DNA from: a virus
Virus record (IMG/VR): IMGVR_UViG_3300033145_003233
Location: 248,001 to 312,000 of that record
Length of the DNA stretch: 64,000 bases
Reading direction: 5' to 3' (one strand)
Shown here: positions 32,405 through 41,117 of the stretch, in pieces
How positions within the stretch are numbered: the stretch's first letter is position 1
Layout of the letters: each line of letters begins with the position of its first letter
Program-made: the position numbers and the translations under genes
The notes under the pieces: generated by a model
Told to the model about the DNA's origin: nothing
The model's input: only the letters and a program-made list of their open reading frames with translations
The model's database searches: none

Positions 32405-33547
32405 CTATTCTTCTTGAAAATCAATCGATTTAGAAATAGTAAAATATACATAGGACCCCTTATCTTTTTCTGAATCTATCCATATCTTACCCCCATGGGC
32501 TTCTACTATCCTTTTACAAAGTGCTAACCCTATCCCTGTACCAGGATATTCTTCCCTAGAATATAATCTTTTAAAGATACCGAATACCCTGTCCATATAT
32601 TTAGAATCTATCCCTAAGCCATTATCTTTAACATAAAACAGCCAGCACGAATCTTCATCACAACAACCTATCCTGATAAAAGGAGATTCCTTGGACCTAA
32701 ATTTTAATGCATTACTAATTAAATTATGTAATAATTGTTTAATTCTAAAACGAATACCAAGGATGTGTGGCAAATCACCCTCCACAATAATTTTTGCACT
32801 GGACTCCCGAATCTTCACCTCAAAATCCATCATTGTTTCTTCTAACAAGTCATTTAAATTGATGGTCTCAAATGGCTTATCCCTTCTCCCTACTCGTGAA
32901 AAATCAAGTAGCTCTTCTATAAGTGTCTTCATTCTTATAGTGGCATCAATAATATAAAGAAAATACTTTTCAGCATCTTGATCTTCATCATATAAAGACT
33001 CACCTTTTTTCCTTTTCTCTGTAAGCAACTGACAATAACTAGAGACCACTCTTAATGGCTCCTGTAAATCATGAGAAGCGACATACGCAAATTCTTCAAG
33101 TTCCTGATTGCTTTGTCGCAAGGCATCTGCCGTTTCTTCCAATGTTCTACCATCCCTTATCCTTTCAGTAGCGTCCTGTTGAAAACCTACAAACCCTATT
33201 GTTTCGTCCTTATCGTTTTTTAACGGAGAAACAGTGAGGTCCATTAAAAAAATATCTCCATTTTTACGTTTATTTTTTAATAACCCCTTCCACGTTCCCC
33301 CATTATTAATTACCCTGGAGATACCATGTTGTATCTCATCTTTATTTACCTCCGCATTTAATATGCCAGGATGTTCCCCTAGTAATTCTTTTCTATCAAA
33401 ACCATATAAATTTTCCGATGCCTTATTGATGTATACTATACTTTGGTCTAAATTTGTAACAATAACAGATTCATGCATCTGCTCCATGACTGCCTTAAAA
33501 AACCATATTTCCTTATAAAAATTTTTATTTATAATATTCTTGTTCAT
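32405..33547 (-). CDS. Cytosolic PAS-domain sensor histidine kinase
   Basis: This 380-residue protein has a PAS domain (about 15-130, ESVIVTNLDQSIVYINKA). A HisKA helix follows with phosphorylated His159 in ELEEFAYVASHDLQEPLR. The HATPase_c domain shows N box (NLISNALKF, N279), G1 (DNGLGID, 308-314) and G2 (GTGIGLAL, 336-343). There are no membrane helices, so sensing is intracellular (redox, light, metabolite or ligand cannot be read). With two REC-only regulators at 27.4 kb it could form an encoded phosphorelay. It abuts the glycosyltransferase-like genes by one base. Confidence 0.9.
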   Translation of the reverse strand: MNKNIINKNFYKEIWFFKAVMEQMHESVIVTNLDQSIVYINKASENLYGFDRKELLGEHPGILNAEVNKDEIQHGISRVINNGGTWKGLLKNKRKNGDIFLMDLTVSPLKNDKDETIGFVGFQQDATERIRDGRTLEETADALRQSNQELEEFAYVASHDLQEPLRVVSSYCQLLTEKRKKGESLYDEDQDAEKYFLYIIDATIRMKTLIEELLDFSRVGRRDKPFETINLNDLLEETMMDFEVKIRESSAKIIVEGDLPHILGIRFRIKQLLHNLISNALKFRSKESPFIRIGCCDEDSCWLFYVKDNGLGIDSKYMDRVFGIFKRLYSREEYPGTGIGLALCKRIVEAHGGKIWIDSEKDKGSYVYFTISKSIDFQEE

Positions 33548-33549
33548 TT

Positions 33550-33912
33550 TTAGGCTTCTTTAAGAGCAACCCATTCACCTATACAAACCCTAGCTATTAT
33601 CTTACCATCTTCTTCAATAATACTTATCTTTGAATCAGCATGCATTTTCATATTCATCGTAGGAGCATCTTCTATTTCTATATCATAAGAAGAAACAAAG
33701 ATAATCCTATCAGGCTTATGCCCCTGAGCCGCACAATAAGCTATGATATCATCTACCACCAACCCATGAAAGTCGAAAATAGCATGATTTGTCTTCATTA
33801 AAACTACTCCATTCATTTCATATAAGATATTATCAGATAAAAGATATTTCTCATTTCTTCTAAAATATTTATTCAAAATATCTACAAAAGATTGTTTTAA
33901 ATTAATTGCCAA
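33550..33912 (-). CDS. Hypothetical protein
   Basis: The 120 residues have HGLVVDDIIAYCAAQGH and DRIIFVSSYDIEIEDA, and the chain is generally acidic. No family was recognised. It directly precedes the histidine kinase gene and may be translated with it. Confidence 0.5.
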   Translation of the reverse strand: MAINLKQSFVDILNKYFRRNEKYLLSDNILYEMNGVVLMKTNHAIFDFHGLVVDDIIAYCAAQGHKPDRIIFVSSYDIEIEDAPTMNMKMHADSKISIIEEDGKIIARVCIGEWVALKEA

Positions 33913-33944
33913 GTTTAAACCCCTCTTTTTATTAAAATACTATA

Positions 33945-35462
33945 TTAATAATTAAAATCTAATTTTTCCTTCATTCCTATGTAAACTGCTTCATAAGCTG
34001 TTAGTTTACCTTCAGAAGTTAATTTAATAAGAACTTTTTCCTTTTCGGAATTAGTTAAACCTGCTAATCTAGGTTCAATTATATTATAAGTTTTTTCTAA
34101 TTTAGTCATATCTTCATCACCAAATACAAATTTTGCTCCACCATGAACTGATTCCTCGCTTGAGCTGCTTGAGCTACTTAGGCTTGAACTACTTTGGCTA
34201 GAACTTGAACTACTTAAGCTAGAGCTACTTTGGCTTGAACTACTTGAGCTAGAGCTACTTTGGCTAGAGCTACTTGAGCTAGAGCTACTTGAGCTAGAGC
34301 TACTTGAGCTAGAGCTACTTGAGCTGGAACTGCTTGAGCTAGTAGCAACCGAAGCACACTCATCAGTGTTAGTATCACAGACAGTAGTATGAAAATAATT
34401 TGGACCAAATACTGTAGCACACCATGCTGTCCCAGATGTTGCTTCACAATTAGCGTCTATACTAATAGCAATCGGCAATTGATCTTCCCTTACCACAAAA
34501 CACGAATGTTTAGCTGCATTAGTAGACCTTCCCCAATCAGTCGCCAGATGTTCTCCCTCAGCTACATACTGCCCCCATCCTTCCCCATATAACTTTAAAT
34601 AATTAGGATGAGAAGGAGAAACACCATCGCAAGGATTATTAACACAATCAGGTGGATTACTCTGGCTAATTAATCTTCTACTTGTCCCCACACAACCACT
34701 ATCCCATATTATTTCTCCGGTACAAGTTTGTCCATCATAATTAGCGTATATAATTATTCGATCTCTTACTGTATAGGTAGTATATTCCATAAGAAAATTA
34801 GCCCATCTATTCGGAGATGTTCCCTGCCAGTCACTAGGGCATTCTAATCCCAGACAACACGATTCACAACTATTATATATAGGAGTAGGAATAGAATCTA
34901 AAATCAATTCCCCTCCCACAATGGGAGTTTTATTGTCATAGGCATCTTGATCTACATACCAGCACAAATCATCATATTTAAAATAAGATGGCAATACAAC
35001 CGCTGCCGCCTCATTTACGTATAAAGTATAACCTGGTGGAGTCTGTGGAGGATTACATCCAGTATCGCATAATTGAGCTTCCACCTTTTCATCCCCTATT
35101 TCTTCGCATAATAAACTGGACTCAGCCTGTATGTCACTTTCAAAAAAAGTCTGATCTATCCTAACCTTTGCCTTAAAATAAACTATACCATCACAACCAG
35201 ATACATCTATGGTAGCAGAATATGGCTCGTTCAAAGAAGAAGAATCTAGAACATTATCTAAAGAAGAACTATTATTACAACTCCATAATAATTTATTATA
35301 TGTAAGAGTATCAAAAGATCTATTATAACTATCTTCTATAACCCATTCTACACGCAGATTGTTACCAGAACAATTCCAACCAGTGATAATAACCTGTATA
35401 TCTTCTGGACAAACAGGTTGCTCACATTGATCAAAACCATTTACATATCTTTGAAAAGCCAT
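33945..35462 (-). CDS. Cys-rich fibre/adhesin-like protein A with serine repeat
   Basis: This 505-residue protein starts with the paralogue signature MAFQRYVNGFDQC and has many Cys in the middle. A Ser/Gln/Leu tract of about 60 residues follows (34157-34345). The last 50 residues (IEPRLAGLTNSEKEKVLIKL) are shared with paralogue B. No signal peptide is seen, arguing for virion assembly rather than secretion. Such layouts suit a receptor-binding or decoration protein with a flexible stalk. Confidence 0.55.
   Translation of the reverse strand: MAFQRYVNGFDQCEQPVCPEDIQVIITGWNCSGNNLRVEWVIEDSYNRSFDTLTYNKLLWSCNNSSSLDNVLDSSSLNEPYSATIDVSGCDGIVYFKAKVRIDQTFFESDIQAESSLLCEEIGDEKVEAQLCDTGCNPPQTPPGYTLYVNEAAAVVLPSYFKYDDLCWYVDQDAYDNKTPIVGGELILDSIPTPIYNSCESCCLGLECPSDWQGTSPNRWANFLMEYTTYTVRDRIIIYANYDGQTCTGEIIWDSGCVGTSRRLISQSNPPDCVNNPCDGVSPSHPNYLKLYGEGWGQYVAEGEHLATDWGRSTNAAKHSCFVVREDQLPIAISIDANCEATSGTAWCATVFGPNYFHTTVCDTNTDECASVATSSSSSSSSSSSSSSSSSSSSSSSSSSQSSSSSSSSSQSSSSLSSSSSSQSSSSLSSSSSSSEESVHGGAKFVFGDEDMTKLEKTYNIIEPRLAGLTNSEKEKVLIKLTSEGKLTAYEAVYIGMKEKLDFNY
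34157..34345 (-). repeat. 15-base tandem repeat encoding Ser-rich stalk
   Basis: Direct copies of the unit AAGTAGCTCTAGCTC (minus strand) and variants run through the Ser/Gln/Leu tract. The unit is a multiple of three, so changes in copy number keep the frame and alter stalk length. Confidence 0.85.
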
Positions 35463-35480
35463 AAAAATATTTTCTATATA

Positions 35481-36806
35481 TTAATTAAGGAAATCTAATT
35501 TCTCTTCAGTGCCAATATAGATAGCCTCATAAGCAGTTAATTTTCCATCTCCCACCATCTTAATGAGAAATACCTCTTTTTCAGAATTAGTTAAACCTGC
35601 TAATTGTGGCTTAATTAAGTTATAAGTTTTTTCTAATTCAGGTTCATCCTCTGGTGTAAATGAAAATGTATAAATTTCATGAATATCGCTAACCATGGGA
35701 GAACACAAATCATTACTACCTCCGCAAAAAGTAGCATGAAAATTATTTGGACCAAATACGGTAGCACACCATACTGTAGGATCTCCACTATGACAGTTGG
35801 CATCTATACTAATACCAATAGGCAATTGATCTTCTGCTACTCCAAAACATGCTTGCTTAACATTACTTTGACTATGTGTCCAATCAGTAGCTAATAACTC
35901 ATCTCCACTGACATATTTACCAATGCCCTCACCATATAAAGATCTATAATCCGGGTGAGCTGGAGGAACACCTTGACACGGATGATTGTGGCAATCTGCC
36001 TTACCGCTCCTTAATGTTCTAGCTGTCCCCACACAACCACTAGTCCATATTATCTCACTACCTAAACAAAACTCTGGAACATAATTAGCCCACACTCTTA
36101 TTTGATCTCTAGCCGAATAAGTAGTATATTCTATAAGAAAGAGACCCCAAGAATTGGGAGTTAGCCCTTGCCAGTCACTAGGGCATTCCAATCCTAAACA
36201 ACATGATTCACAAGTAGCATGAGAATTAGGGAGAGATGCTAAAACAAAATCCCCCGCAGAAATAGGAGTCCTATCATCATAAGCAGATCGATCTACATAC
36301 CAGCATAAATCATCATATTTAAAATAAGCTGGCAAGGCCACAGCAACTGCTGCCTCATTCACATATAAATCATAAGCAGGAGGAGTCTGTGGAGGATTAC
36401 AAGTCTGGCATAATTGTGCTCTTACTTTTTCATCTCCCAACTCCTCGCATAAAAAAGTAGACTGATTCTTAATATCACTTTCAAAAAAATCATTATCTAT
36501 TTTAACTCTTGCTTTAAAATAAACTATGCCATCGCAACCAGACACATCTACAGTAGCAGAATAAGGTTCTATCAAAGAGGGAGAATTAACACTATTGCTA
36601 AATGAAGAGCTATCATTACAACTCCATAATAATTTATTATATGGAAGATCAGGAAAAGATGTATTGTACGTATCTTCTATAACCCATTCTACATATAAAT
36701 TATCATTAGAACAATTCCAACTACTAATAACAACACTTATGTCATTAGTAGGACAAGTAGGAGGGTTACATTGATCAAAACCATTTATATATCTTTGAAA
36801 AGCCAT
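35481..36806 (-). CDS. Cys-rich fibre/adhesin-like protein B
   Basis: The 441 residues align end to end with protein A except for the Ser tract: the same MAFQRYINGFDQC start, the same CESCCLGLECPSDWQG block, the same VWCATVFGPNNFHAT phrase. The C-terminal KPQLAGLTNSEKEVFLIK segment also matches. It clearly arose by gene duplication. The many paired Cys residues imply disulfides or metal binding. Function is likely the same class as A. Confidence 0.55.
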   Translation of the reverse strand: MAFQRYINGFDQCNPPTCPTNDISVVISSWNCSNDNLYVEWVIEDTYNTSFPDLPYNKLLWSCNDSSSFSNSVNSPSLIEPYSATVDVSGCDGIVYFKARVKIDNDFFESDIKNQSTFLCEELGDEKVRAQLCQTCNPPQTPPAYDLYVNEAAVAVALPAYFKYDDLCWYVDRSAYDDRTPISAGDFVLASLPNSHATCESCCLGLECPSDWQGLTPNSWGLFLIEYTTYSARDQIRVWANYVPEFCLGSEIIWTSGCVGTARTLRSGKADCHNHPCQGVPPAHPDYRSLYGEGIGKYVSGDELLATDWTHSQSNVKQACFGVAEDQLPIGISIDANCHSGDPTVWCATVFGPNNFHATFCGGSNDLCSPMVSDIHEIYTFSFTPEDEPELEKTYNLIKPQLAGLTNSEKEVFLIKMVGDGKLTAYEAIYIGTEEKLDFLN

Positions 36807-36837
36807 TAAAATATTTTCTATAAAACCAAAATTAAAT

Positions 36838-37167
36838 TTATTGCCATGTTCCGTTTTCTGCCGTAACTAACCAGTCCCCATATCTATTTGATACTATCGT
36901 TATACATTCTCCAGCAGCATCTGCCCAAAGAGGAGTAGAAATTGGGTAGTACTGATAGTTAAAAGAAGCTCCATTTGGATCTATTCTTAATCGATACTGT
37001 GCTTGACAAGCTATAATAAAATAAGTACCAGATTCAGGATTAACTGGCAAAGTCAAAGTTATTGTCCCACCTGCCCCATAATTCGTATGCACACTACCCG
37101 ATTCAGACTCTAGAAGAGTATCATTAGATGTATGATTTTCTACCGTTAAATAATTATTATAAGCCAT
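36838..37167 (-). CDS. Small module protein, C-terminal domain of the fibre family
   Basis: These 109 residues share with paralogue C and the next gene the phrase LRIDP.G..(F/I).., then WADA.GE.(I/L)TIV, ending NGTW. The ORF is this single domain without the Cys-rich head. It starts with MAYNNYLTVENHTSND. Likely a structural or trimerisation module of a virion protein. Confidence 0.5.
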   Translation of the reverse strand: MAYNNYLTVENHTSNDTLLESESGSVHTNYGAGGTITLTLPVNPESGTYFIIACQAQYRLRIDPNGASFNYQYYPISTPLWADAAGECITIVSNRYGDWLVTAENGTWQ

Positions 37168-37170
37168 TAT

Positions 37171-37530
37171 TTATGTTTCCATACTCCATGTTCCATTTTT
37201 AGATGTAGTTAACCAATCCCCATTTGAATCCGCGACGAAAGAAATACATTCTCCCATAGAATCTGCCCAAATATATTTATTAGGAGTCTTAGATTGATTA
37301 GAGTTATCTATAATGGCAGCCGAACCAGGATCAACCCTTAATTGAATCGGAGGAGTATATAGAGTCTCAACAGAAAAACAGAATGTAGTTCCCATAGAAG
37401 CAGATGCCGGAAGAAAAATAGTTATATCCTCAGTAGCATTTAAATTAGTATGGATCGACCCTCTTTGCGAAGAACGTAAACTATAATCATTCGTATGATT
37501 TCTTACACATAAATTTTCTTTATTATACAT
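37171..37530 (-). CDS. Small module protein, second copy
   Basis: These 119 residues have the same plan as the neighbour at 36838-37167: CVRNHTNDYSLRSSQRGSIHTN, then WADSMGECISFVADS and the NGTWS ending. Two free copies plus one fused copy (in C) indicate a mobile structural module. Confidence 0.5.
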   Translation of the reverse strand: MYNKENLCVRNHTNDYSLRSSQRGSIHTNLNATEDITIFLPASASMGTTFCFSVETLYTPPIQLRVDPGSAAIIDNSNQSKTPNKYIWADSMGECISFVADSNGDWLTTSKNGTWSMET

Positions 37531-37548
37531 ACTGATTCCTATAAAATC

Positions 37549-38913
37549 TTAAGCTTGTTCAGACCATGTTCCATTTTTAGCTATTGTAAACCATTGGTTA
37601 TTCACCCCATAAACTATTGTCAGAGTTTCTCCGACAGCATCTGCCCATTTATATTTGCCGGGAGTCCACCCGCTATTGTCCCGGATAGTATTAGACCCAA
37701 AAGGTTCAATTCTTAACTGATTATTTCTATTAACCATAAATGTATACCATGTGCCTATTGGGGGAGAATCAGGAAGATTAAACTGAACAGTACCAGCATC
37801 TCGAACAAGCACAAAACAAGTCCCCGTTTCGCTAGCGATTGTATTATATGGTGTAGAAGCAACTTCTACCACATCTCTTGAAAAATATCTTCCGGTACAA
37901 TTACTAGGAACATCAAAACAGCCGCCTTCATCTCCTCCACATTCTTCTAGTTCGAAACCATCTGGCCCTTCTATATATACACACCATCTGGTTCCTGATC
38001 CCCCCGCACAATCAGGAGCAATCTCTATCCCTATCGGAAGTTGAGACTCAAAAACAGGGAAACAAGCTGCCCTAACACTCCCTACAGCTAATCTTCTAGT
38101 ATTATTTCCCAACGGTTCTCCCTCCCCTTCTCCTAGACTAGTCCCAGCACAAGTGCTGCTCCAAACAACATCCCCGGTACATGTATCTTCATCGAAATTA
38201 GAATATATTATAATTTCATCTTTAATAGTATAAGTTTCATATTCTATATAAAAATTAGCTATATTATCTCCACTAAGAGCCTCCCATTCAGTAGGGCATG
38301 AATCTAATTCACAACTATCACAATTATTATAAATAGAACCTACGCTATCTAAAACTATTCCTAAACTATCATCATATGTTACTTCATTATCATAAGAATC
38401 TTCATCTATATACCAGCATAAATTATCATGTCTAAAATATAATGGTATTGTTGGCACTCCCGTTTTATCAATATATAAATCAGAATAACCCTGCGGGACA
38501 TCTCCTATAGAACAGGCTTGTGCTCTAACCATATAAGTATTAACAGTAAGACCGCACATATCAACATTAATAGAATAAGTATCGCTTTCAAAGAAGGTTT
38601 GATCAATTCTTATTTTAACTTTAAAATAAACTACCCCATCGCATGAAGATATATCAACGATAGCATTATAAGGATCGATATCAACAAAAGAAATGACAGA
38701 ATTATTAAATGAAGAGCTATCGTTACAACCCCACACTAATTGATTGTAACCTAAATGGGAAAAAGATCTATTATAAACATCATTTATAGTCCATTCTACG
38801 TACAAGCTCCTATCTATATTACAACTCCAATTTATTATATTTATTGTTATATCGCTAGGACAAACAGGGGGTTCACACTGGTCAAAACCATCTATGTACC
38901 TTTGAAATGCCAC
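37549..38913 (-). CDS. Cys-rich fibre/adhesin-like protein C
   Basis: The 454 residues begin MAFQRYIDGFDQCEPPVCPS like A and B and share the mid-region CESC/ELDSCPTEWEA logic. The C-terminus differs: it carries the WADAVGETLTIVYG...NGTWS module that also exists as two free-standing genes. It looks like a chimera made by domain exchange. No enzymatic motif. Confidence 0.55.
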   Translation of the reverse strand: MAFQRYIDGFDQCEPPVCPSDITINIINWSCNIDRSLYVEWTINDVYNRSFSHLGYNQLVWGCNDSSSFNNSVISFVDIDPYNAIVDISSCDGVVYFKVKIRIDQTFFESDTYSINVDMCGLTVNTYMVRAQACSIGDVPQGYSDLYIDKTGVPTIPLYFRHDNLCWYIDEDSYDNEVTYDDSLGIVLDSVGSIYNNCDSCELDSCPTEWEALSGDNIANFYIEYETYTIKDEIIIYSNFDEDTCTGDVVWSSTCAGTSLGEGEGEPLGNNTRRLAVGSVRAACFPVFESQLPIGIEIAPDCAGGSGTRWCVYIEGPDGFELEECGGDEGGCFDVPSNCTGRYFSRDVVEVASTPYNTIASETGTCFVLVRDAGTVQFNLPDSPPIGTWYTFMVNRNNQLRIEPFGSNTIRDNSGWTPGKYKWADAVGETLTIVYGVNNQWFTIAKNGTWSEQA

Positions 38914-38947
38914 TTATTTCTCCCCCATTGTTCATAATTAAAAGCAT

Positions 38948-39670
38948 TTATTCATAATATTCTTCTGGTAATATTACATCTCCCTGACCGAGACAAGTTA
39001 ATAGATTATCCCAACTCATTTTATAAAAACCTTTTCTATATTTCTTCCTTTTATATTTATAGAATTGGTGATGGGAATCAACTATCCATAATCCCTTATC
39101 ATCATATCCATTAGCAGCTACGGCATGCTCCACCCAATCTCCATTAATAGAATCATAATTTCCATCTTCTCCATCTTTTGGAAATTTCTGAAACATAGTC
39201 CACACATATGACAAAAGAACTGGCTTACGTCTATTCAAATGTTGTTGAATATATTTTCTAAAATCAAAATTTATCTTAATATTATTATCGTAATCTATCT
39301 TCTTAAGCCATTTATAAACATTTTTAGTTGTCTCTTTCTCTTCTTCATCTTCTTTTTTATTGCAAGAATCTTTTAATGTTTTTATTAATCTTTTTCTCCC
39401 AAAATTAGCCCAAGAATAATCAAAAACAGCTAAATCACTAGTTATAAGAGTAACCTTATAAAAGCCTAATAGATTTAGCAATAAACACATCTGACCAGAA
39501 TCTAAACCTTGTTCTTTAAGATCTTCTTCAGACATTATCTTCTTGTAAGCCAAGTCCCTGACATATTCATAATCTATTTCAGGATTATAATAATTCGTCA
39601 CACAAGCTATCGAAGCGACAGCACAGTGAGCAGGCTCTTGTAAAAAATGGGTCATCTTTAACCGTCGCAT
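38948..39670 (-). CDS. C39-like/papain-fold cysteine peptidase candidate
   Basis: The start at 39670 has GGAG upstream. The 240 residues have a Cys in EPAHCAVASIAC (C16), His in DWVEHAVAANGYDD (H182) and an Asp in GLWIVDSHH (D198), spaced as in C39/papain-like folds. Family members cleave peptides or act as transglutaminase-like enzymes. A DEEEKETTKN loop is unusual. Activity is likely but not certain. Confidence 0.6.
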   Translation of the reverse strand: MRRLKMTHFLQEPAHCAVASIACVTNYYNPEIDYEYVRDLAYKKIMSEEDLKEQGLDSGQMCLLLNLLGFYKVTLITSDLAVFDYSWANFGRKRLIKTLKDSCNKKEDEEEKETTKNVYKWLKKIDYDNNIKINFDFRKYIQQHLNRRKPVLLSYVWTMFQKFPKDGEDGNYDSINGDWVEHAVAANGYDDKGLWIVDSHHQFYKYKRKKYRKGFYKMSWDNLLTCLGQGDVILPEEYYE

Positions 39671-39705
39671 ACTACTATCTCCTTACTCCTTGCAAAATAA
39701 TTTCA

Positions 39706-40218
39706 TTATATCTCGAATTCTCCTCCGCTTTTATAAATTTCATATAACTTAATAGCCTTATCTAACATCTCAGCAAATATTTCTTTAGATTTTCCGCTAT
39801 CTTTAAAATGAGCCTCTATAATAGGATAAATCGTTTTTATAACTTCTGTTTTGCTTTTCCCATTAATAAATTCCCATGTCATTTGAAGTACAAAACTTTG
39901 GACCTCCTCTGGGTCATTAAAATAAAACATCTCTTCTGATCTTCTCTTTAACCAATGAAAGAACTCATGAATAACAAAATGAAAGTTTTCTTTGAAAAAA
40001 TTATCATCTAACAATCTTTCATCAATTCGTATAAGCCTCCCATTCCCCTCAGAAAACTTACCTTGCAAATCTAGAACCTCTATTTCTAGATTAGTATCTA
40101 TCTCAGACAAAGGTATATGATAATAATCAGCTATAGACTGAGTAAAAGGGTGGTTCTTTAAAATAGATTTTAATCTATTTATAAAATTATCATTATCACC
40201 TTGTTTATACCAATTCAT
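39706..40218 (-). CDS. Zinc-metallopeptidase-like protein
   Basis: The 170 residues include HFVIHEFFHWLKRRSEE (80-96), an HExxH zinc motif (H84, E85, H88), with a third acid ligand possible in FNDPEEVQSF (about 100-109). Similar short zincin-like proteins occur in phages. It starts MNWYKQG, sharing an MNW(Y/F)K opening with the gene at 44.8 kb. Confidence 0.6.
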   Translation of the reverse strand: MNWYKQGDNDNFINRLKSILKNHPFTQSIADYYHIPLSEIDTNLEIEVLDLQGKFSEGNGRLIRIDERLLDDNFFKENFHFVIHEFFHWLKRRSEEMFYFNDPEEVQSFVLQMTWEFINGKSKTEVIKTIYPIIEAHFKDSGKSKEIFAEMLDKAIKLYEIYKSGGEFEI

Positions 40219-40231
40219 ATCCTATCCCCCT

Positions 40232-41116
40232 TTATGTCGTAAAATTAACTCTGAAAGTATCAGAGATACCACTTAATTGTCCACTAATTGCAATATCAAC
40301 ATACGCATTTTCTCCTTCAGAAATTAAATATTTATAAAGAATATTATCGATTAAAATCACTCCTGCTTTATGAAAATTAGGAACATTCATTACCGATATA
40401 ACTTCCTGAATAAAACTATGACTATATGATGATATAGAAAAAGAATAATTCTCGTCATTAAAGGTAGTTTGCCTTTTATAAAAAATAGAATTTAAAGGAT
40501 AAGAAAAATCAGACTGAGATTCCGCTGCCTCTGCTAAATAAGCATATGGAGAAAACAGAACATAATAATCACTTGAACTCTCTATTCTTACATATACATC
40601 TCTTCCCACAGAAGTATAGGTGCTCCTATTAGTAATATCTGTCACTTTCACAGGAATATAATGAAAATATTTATCTTCATCATTTACAAGAACCCGAAAC
40701 TTTATAAAATCATTATCAGTAGTATCTCTTATATAACAATCTATAGCTCTAACTCTTACTGTAGGATTAGATAAGTCTATGGAATTAATAACATCTAAAA
40801 CTAAAGGAACACTTCCCGATGGGTCATCGTTCCACCCCCCATAAACACTATTAGTAATTAATGAATACTCCACATCCTCCCCATTACTAGCATCTGTTAC
40901 ACTTATAGAAAAATCAGTAACTTGGATATCTTCCCATTGCGTTTCTGCTTCATCAAGCCTTTTTCTAATTAATATATAAAATCTATCAGCTTTAGGGCTA
41001 GTAATTTCAAGAGGGAACATAATGTTAAACCCCGGCTCATAGTAGTTAGGACTTCCTACATATTGAAGAATCCCATCTTCTATAACTTGATATCCTCCTA
41101 AAGCAACCTGAAGCAT
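40232..41116 (-). CDS. Hypothetical protein, possibly structural
   Basis: I placed the start at 41116 (MLQVALGGYQ), after GGAGG. The 294 residues are beta-rich with many Val, Ile, Tyr and Ser and few Cys, resembling virion or tail proteins. No domain was recognised. It follows the CCA-adding-like gene by one base. Confidence 0.5.
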   Translation of the reverse strand: MLQVALGGYQVIEDGILQYVGSPNYYEPGFNIMFPLEITSPKADRFYILIRKRLDEAETQWEDIQVTDFSISVTDASNGEDVEYSLITNSVYGGWNDDPSGSVPLVLDVINSIDLSNPTVRVRAIDCYIRDTTDNDFIKFRVLVNDEDKYFHYIPVKVTDITNRSTYTSVGRDVYVRIESSSDYYVLFSPYAYLAEAAESQSDFSYPLNSIFYKRQTTFNDENYSFSISSYSHSFIQEVISVMNVPNFHKAGVILIDNILYKYLISEGENAYVDIAISGQLSGISDTFRVNFTT

Positions 41117-41117
41117 T

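Noticed and set aside
34157-34345. CRISPR array
   Set aside because: The repeats are directly adjacent 15-base units in frame in a gene, without spacers; they encode a Ser-rich stalk.
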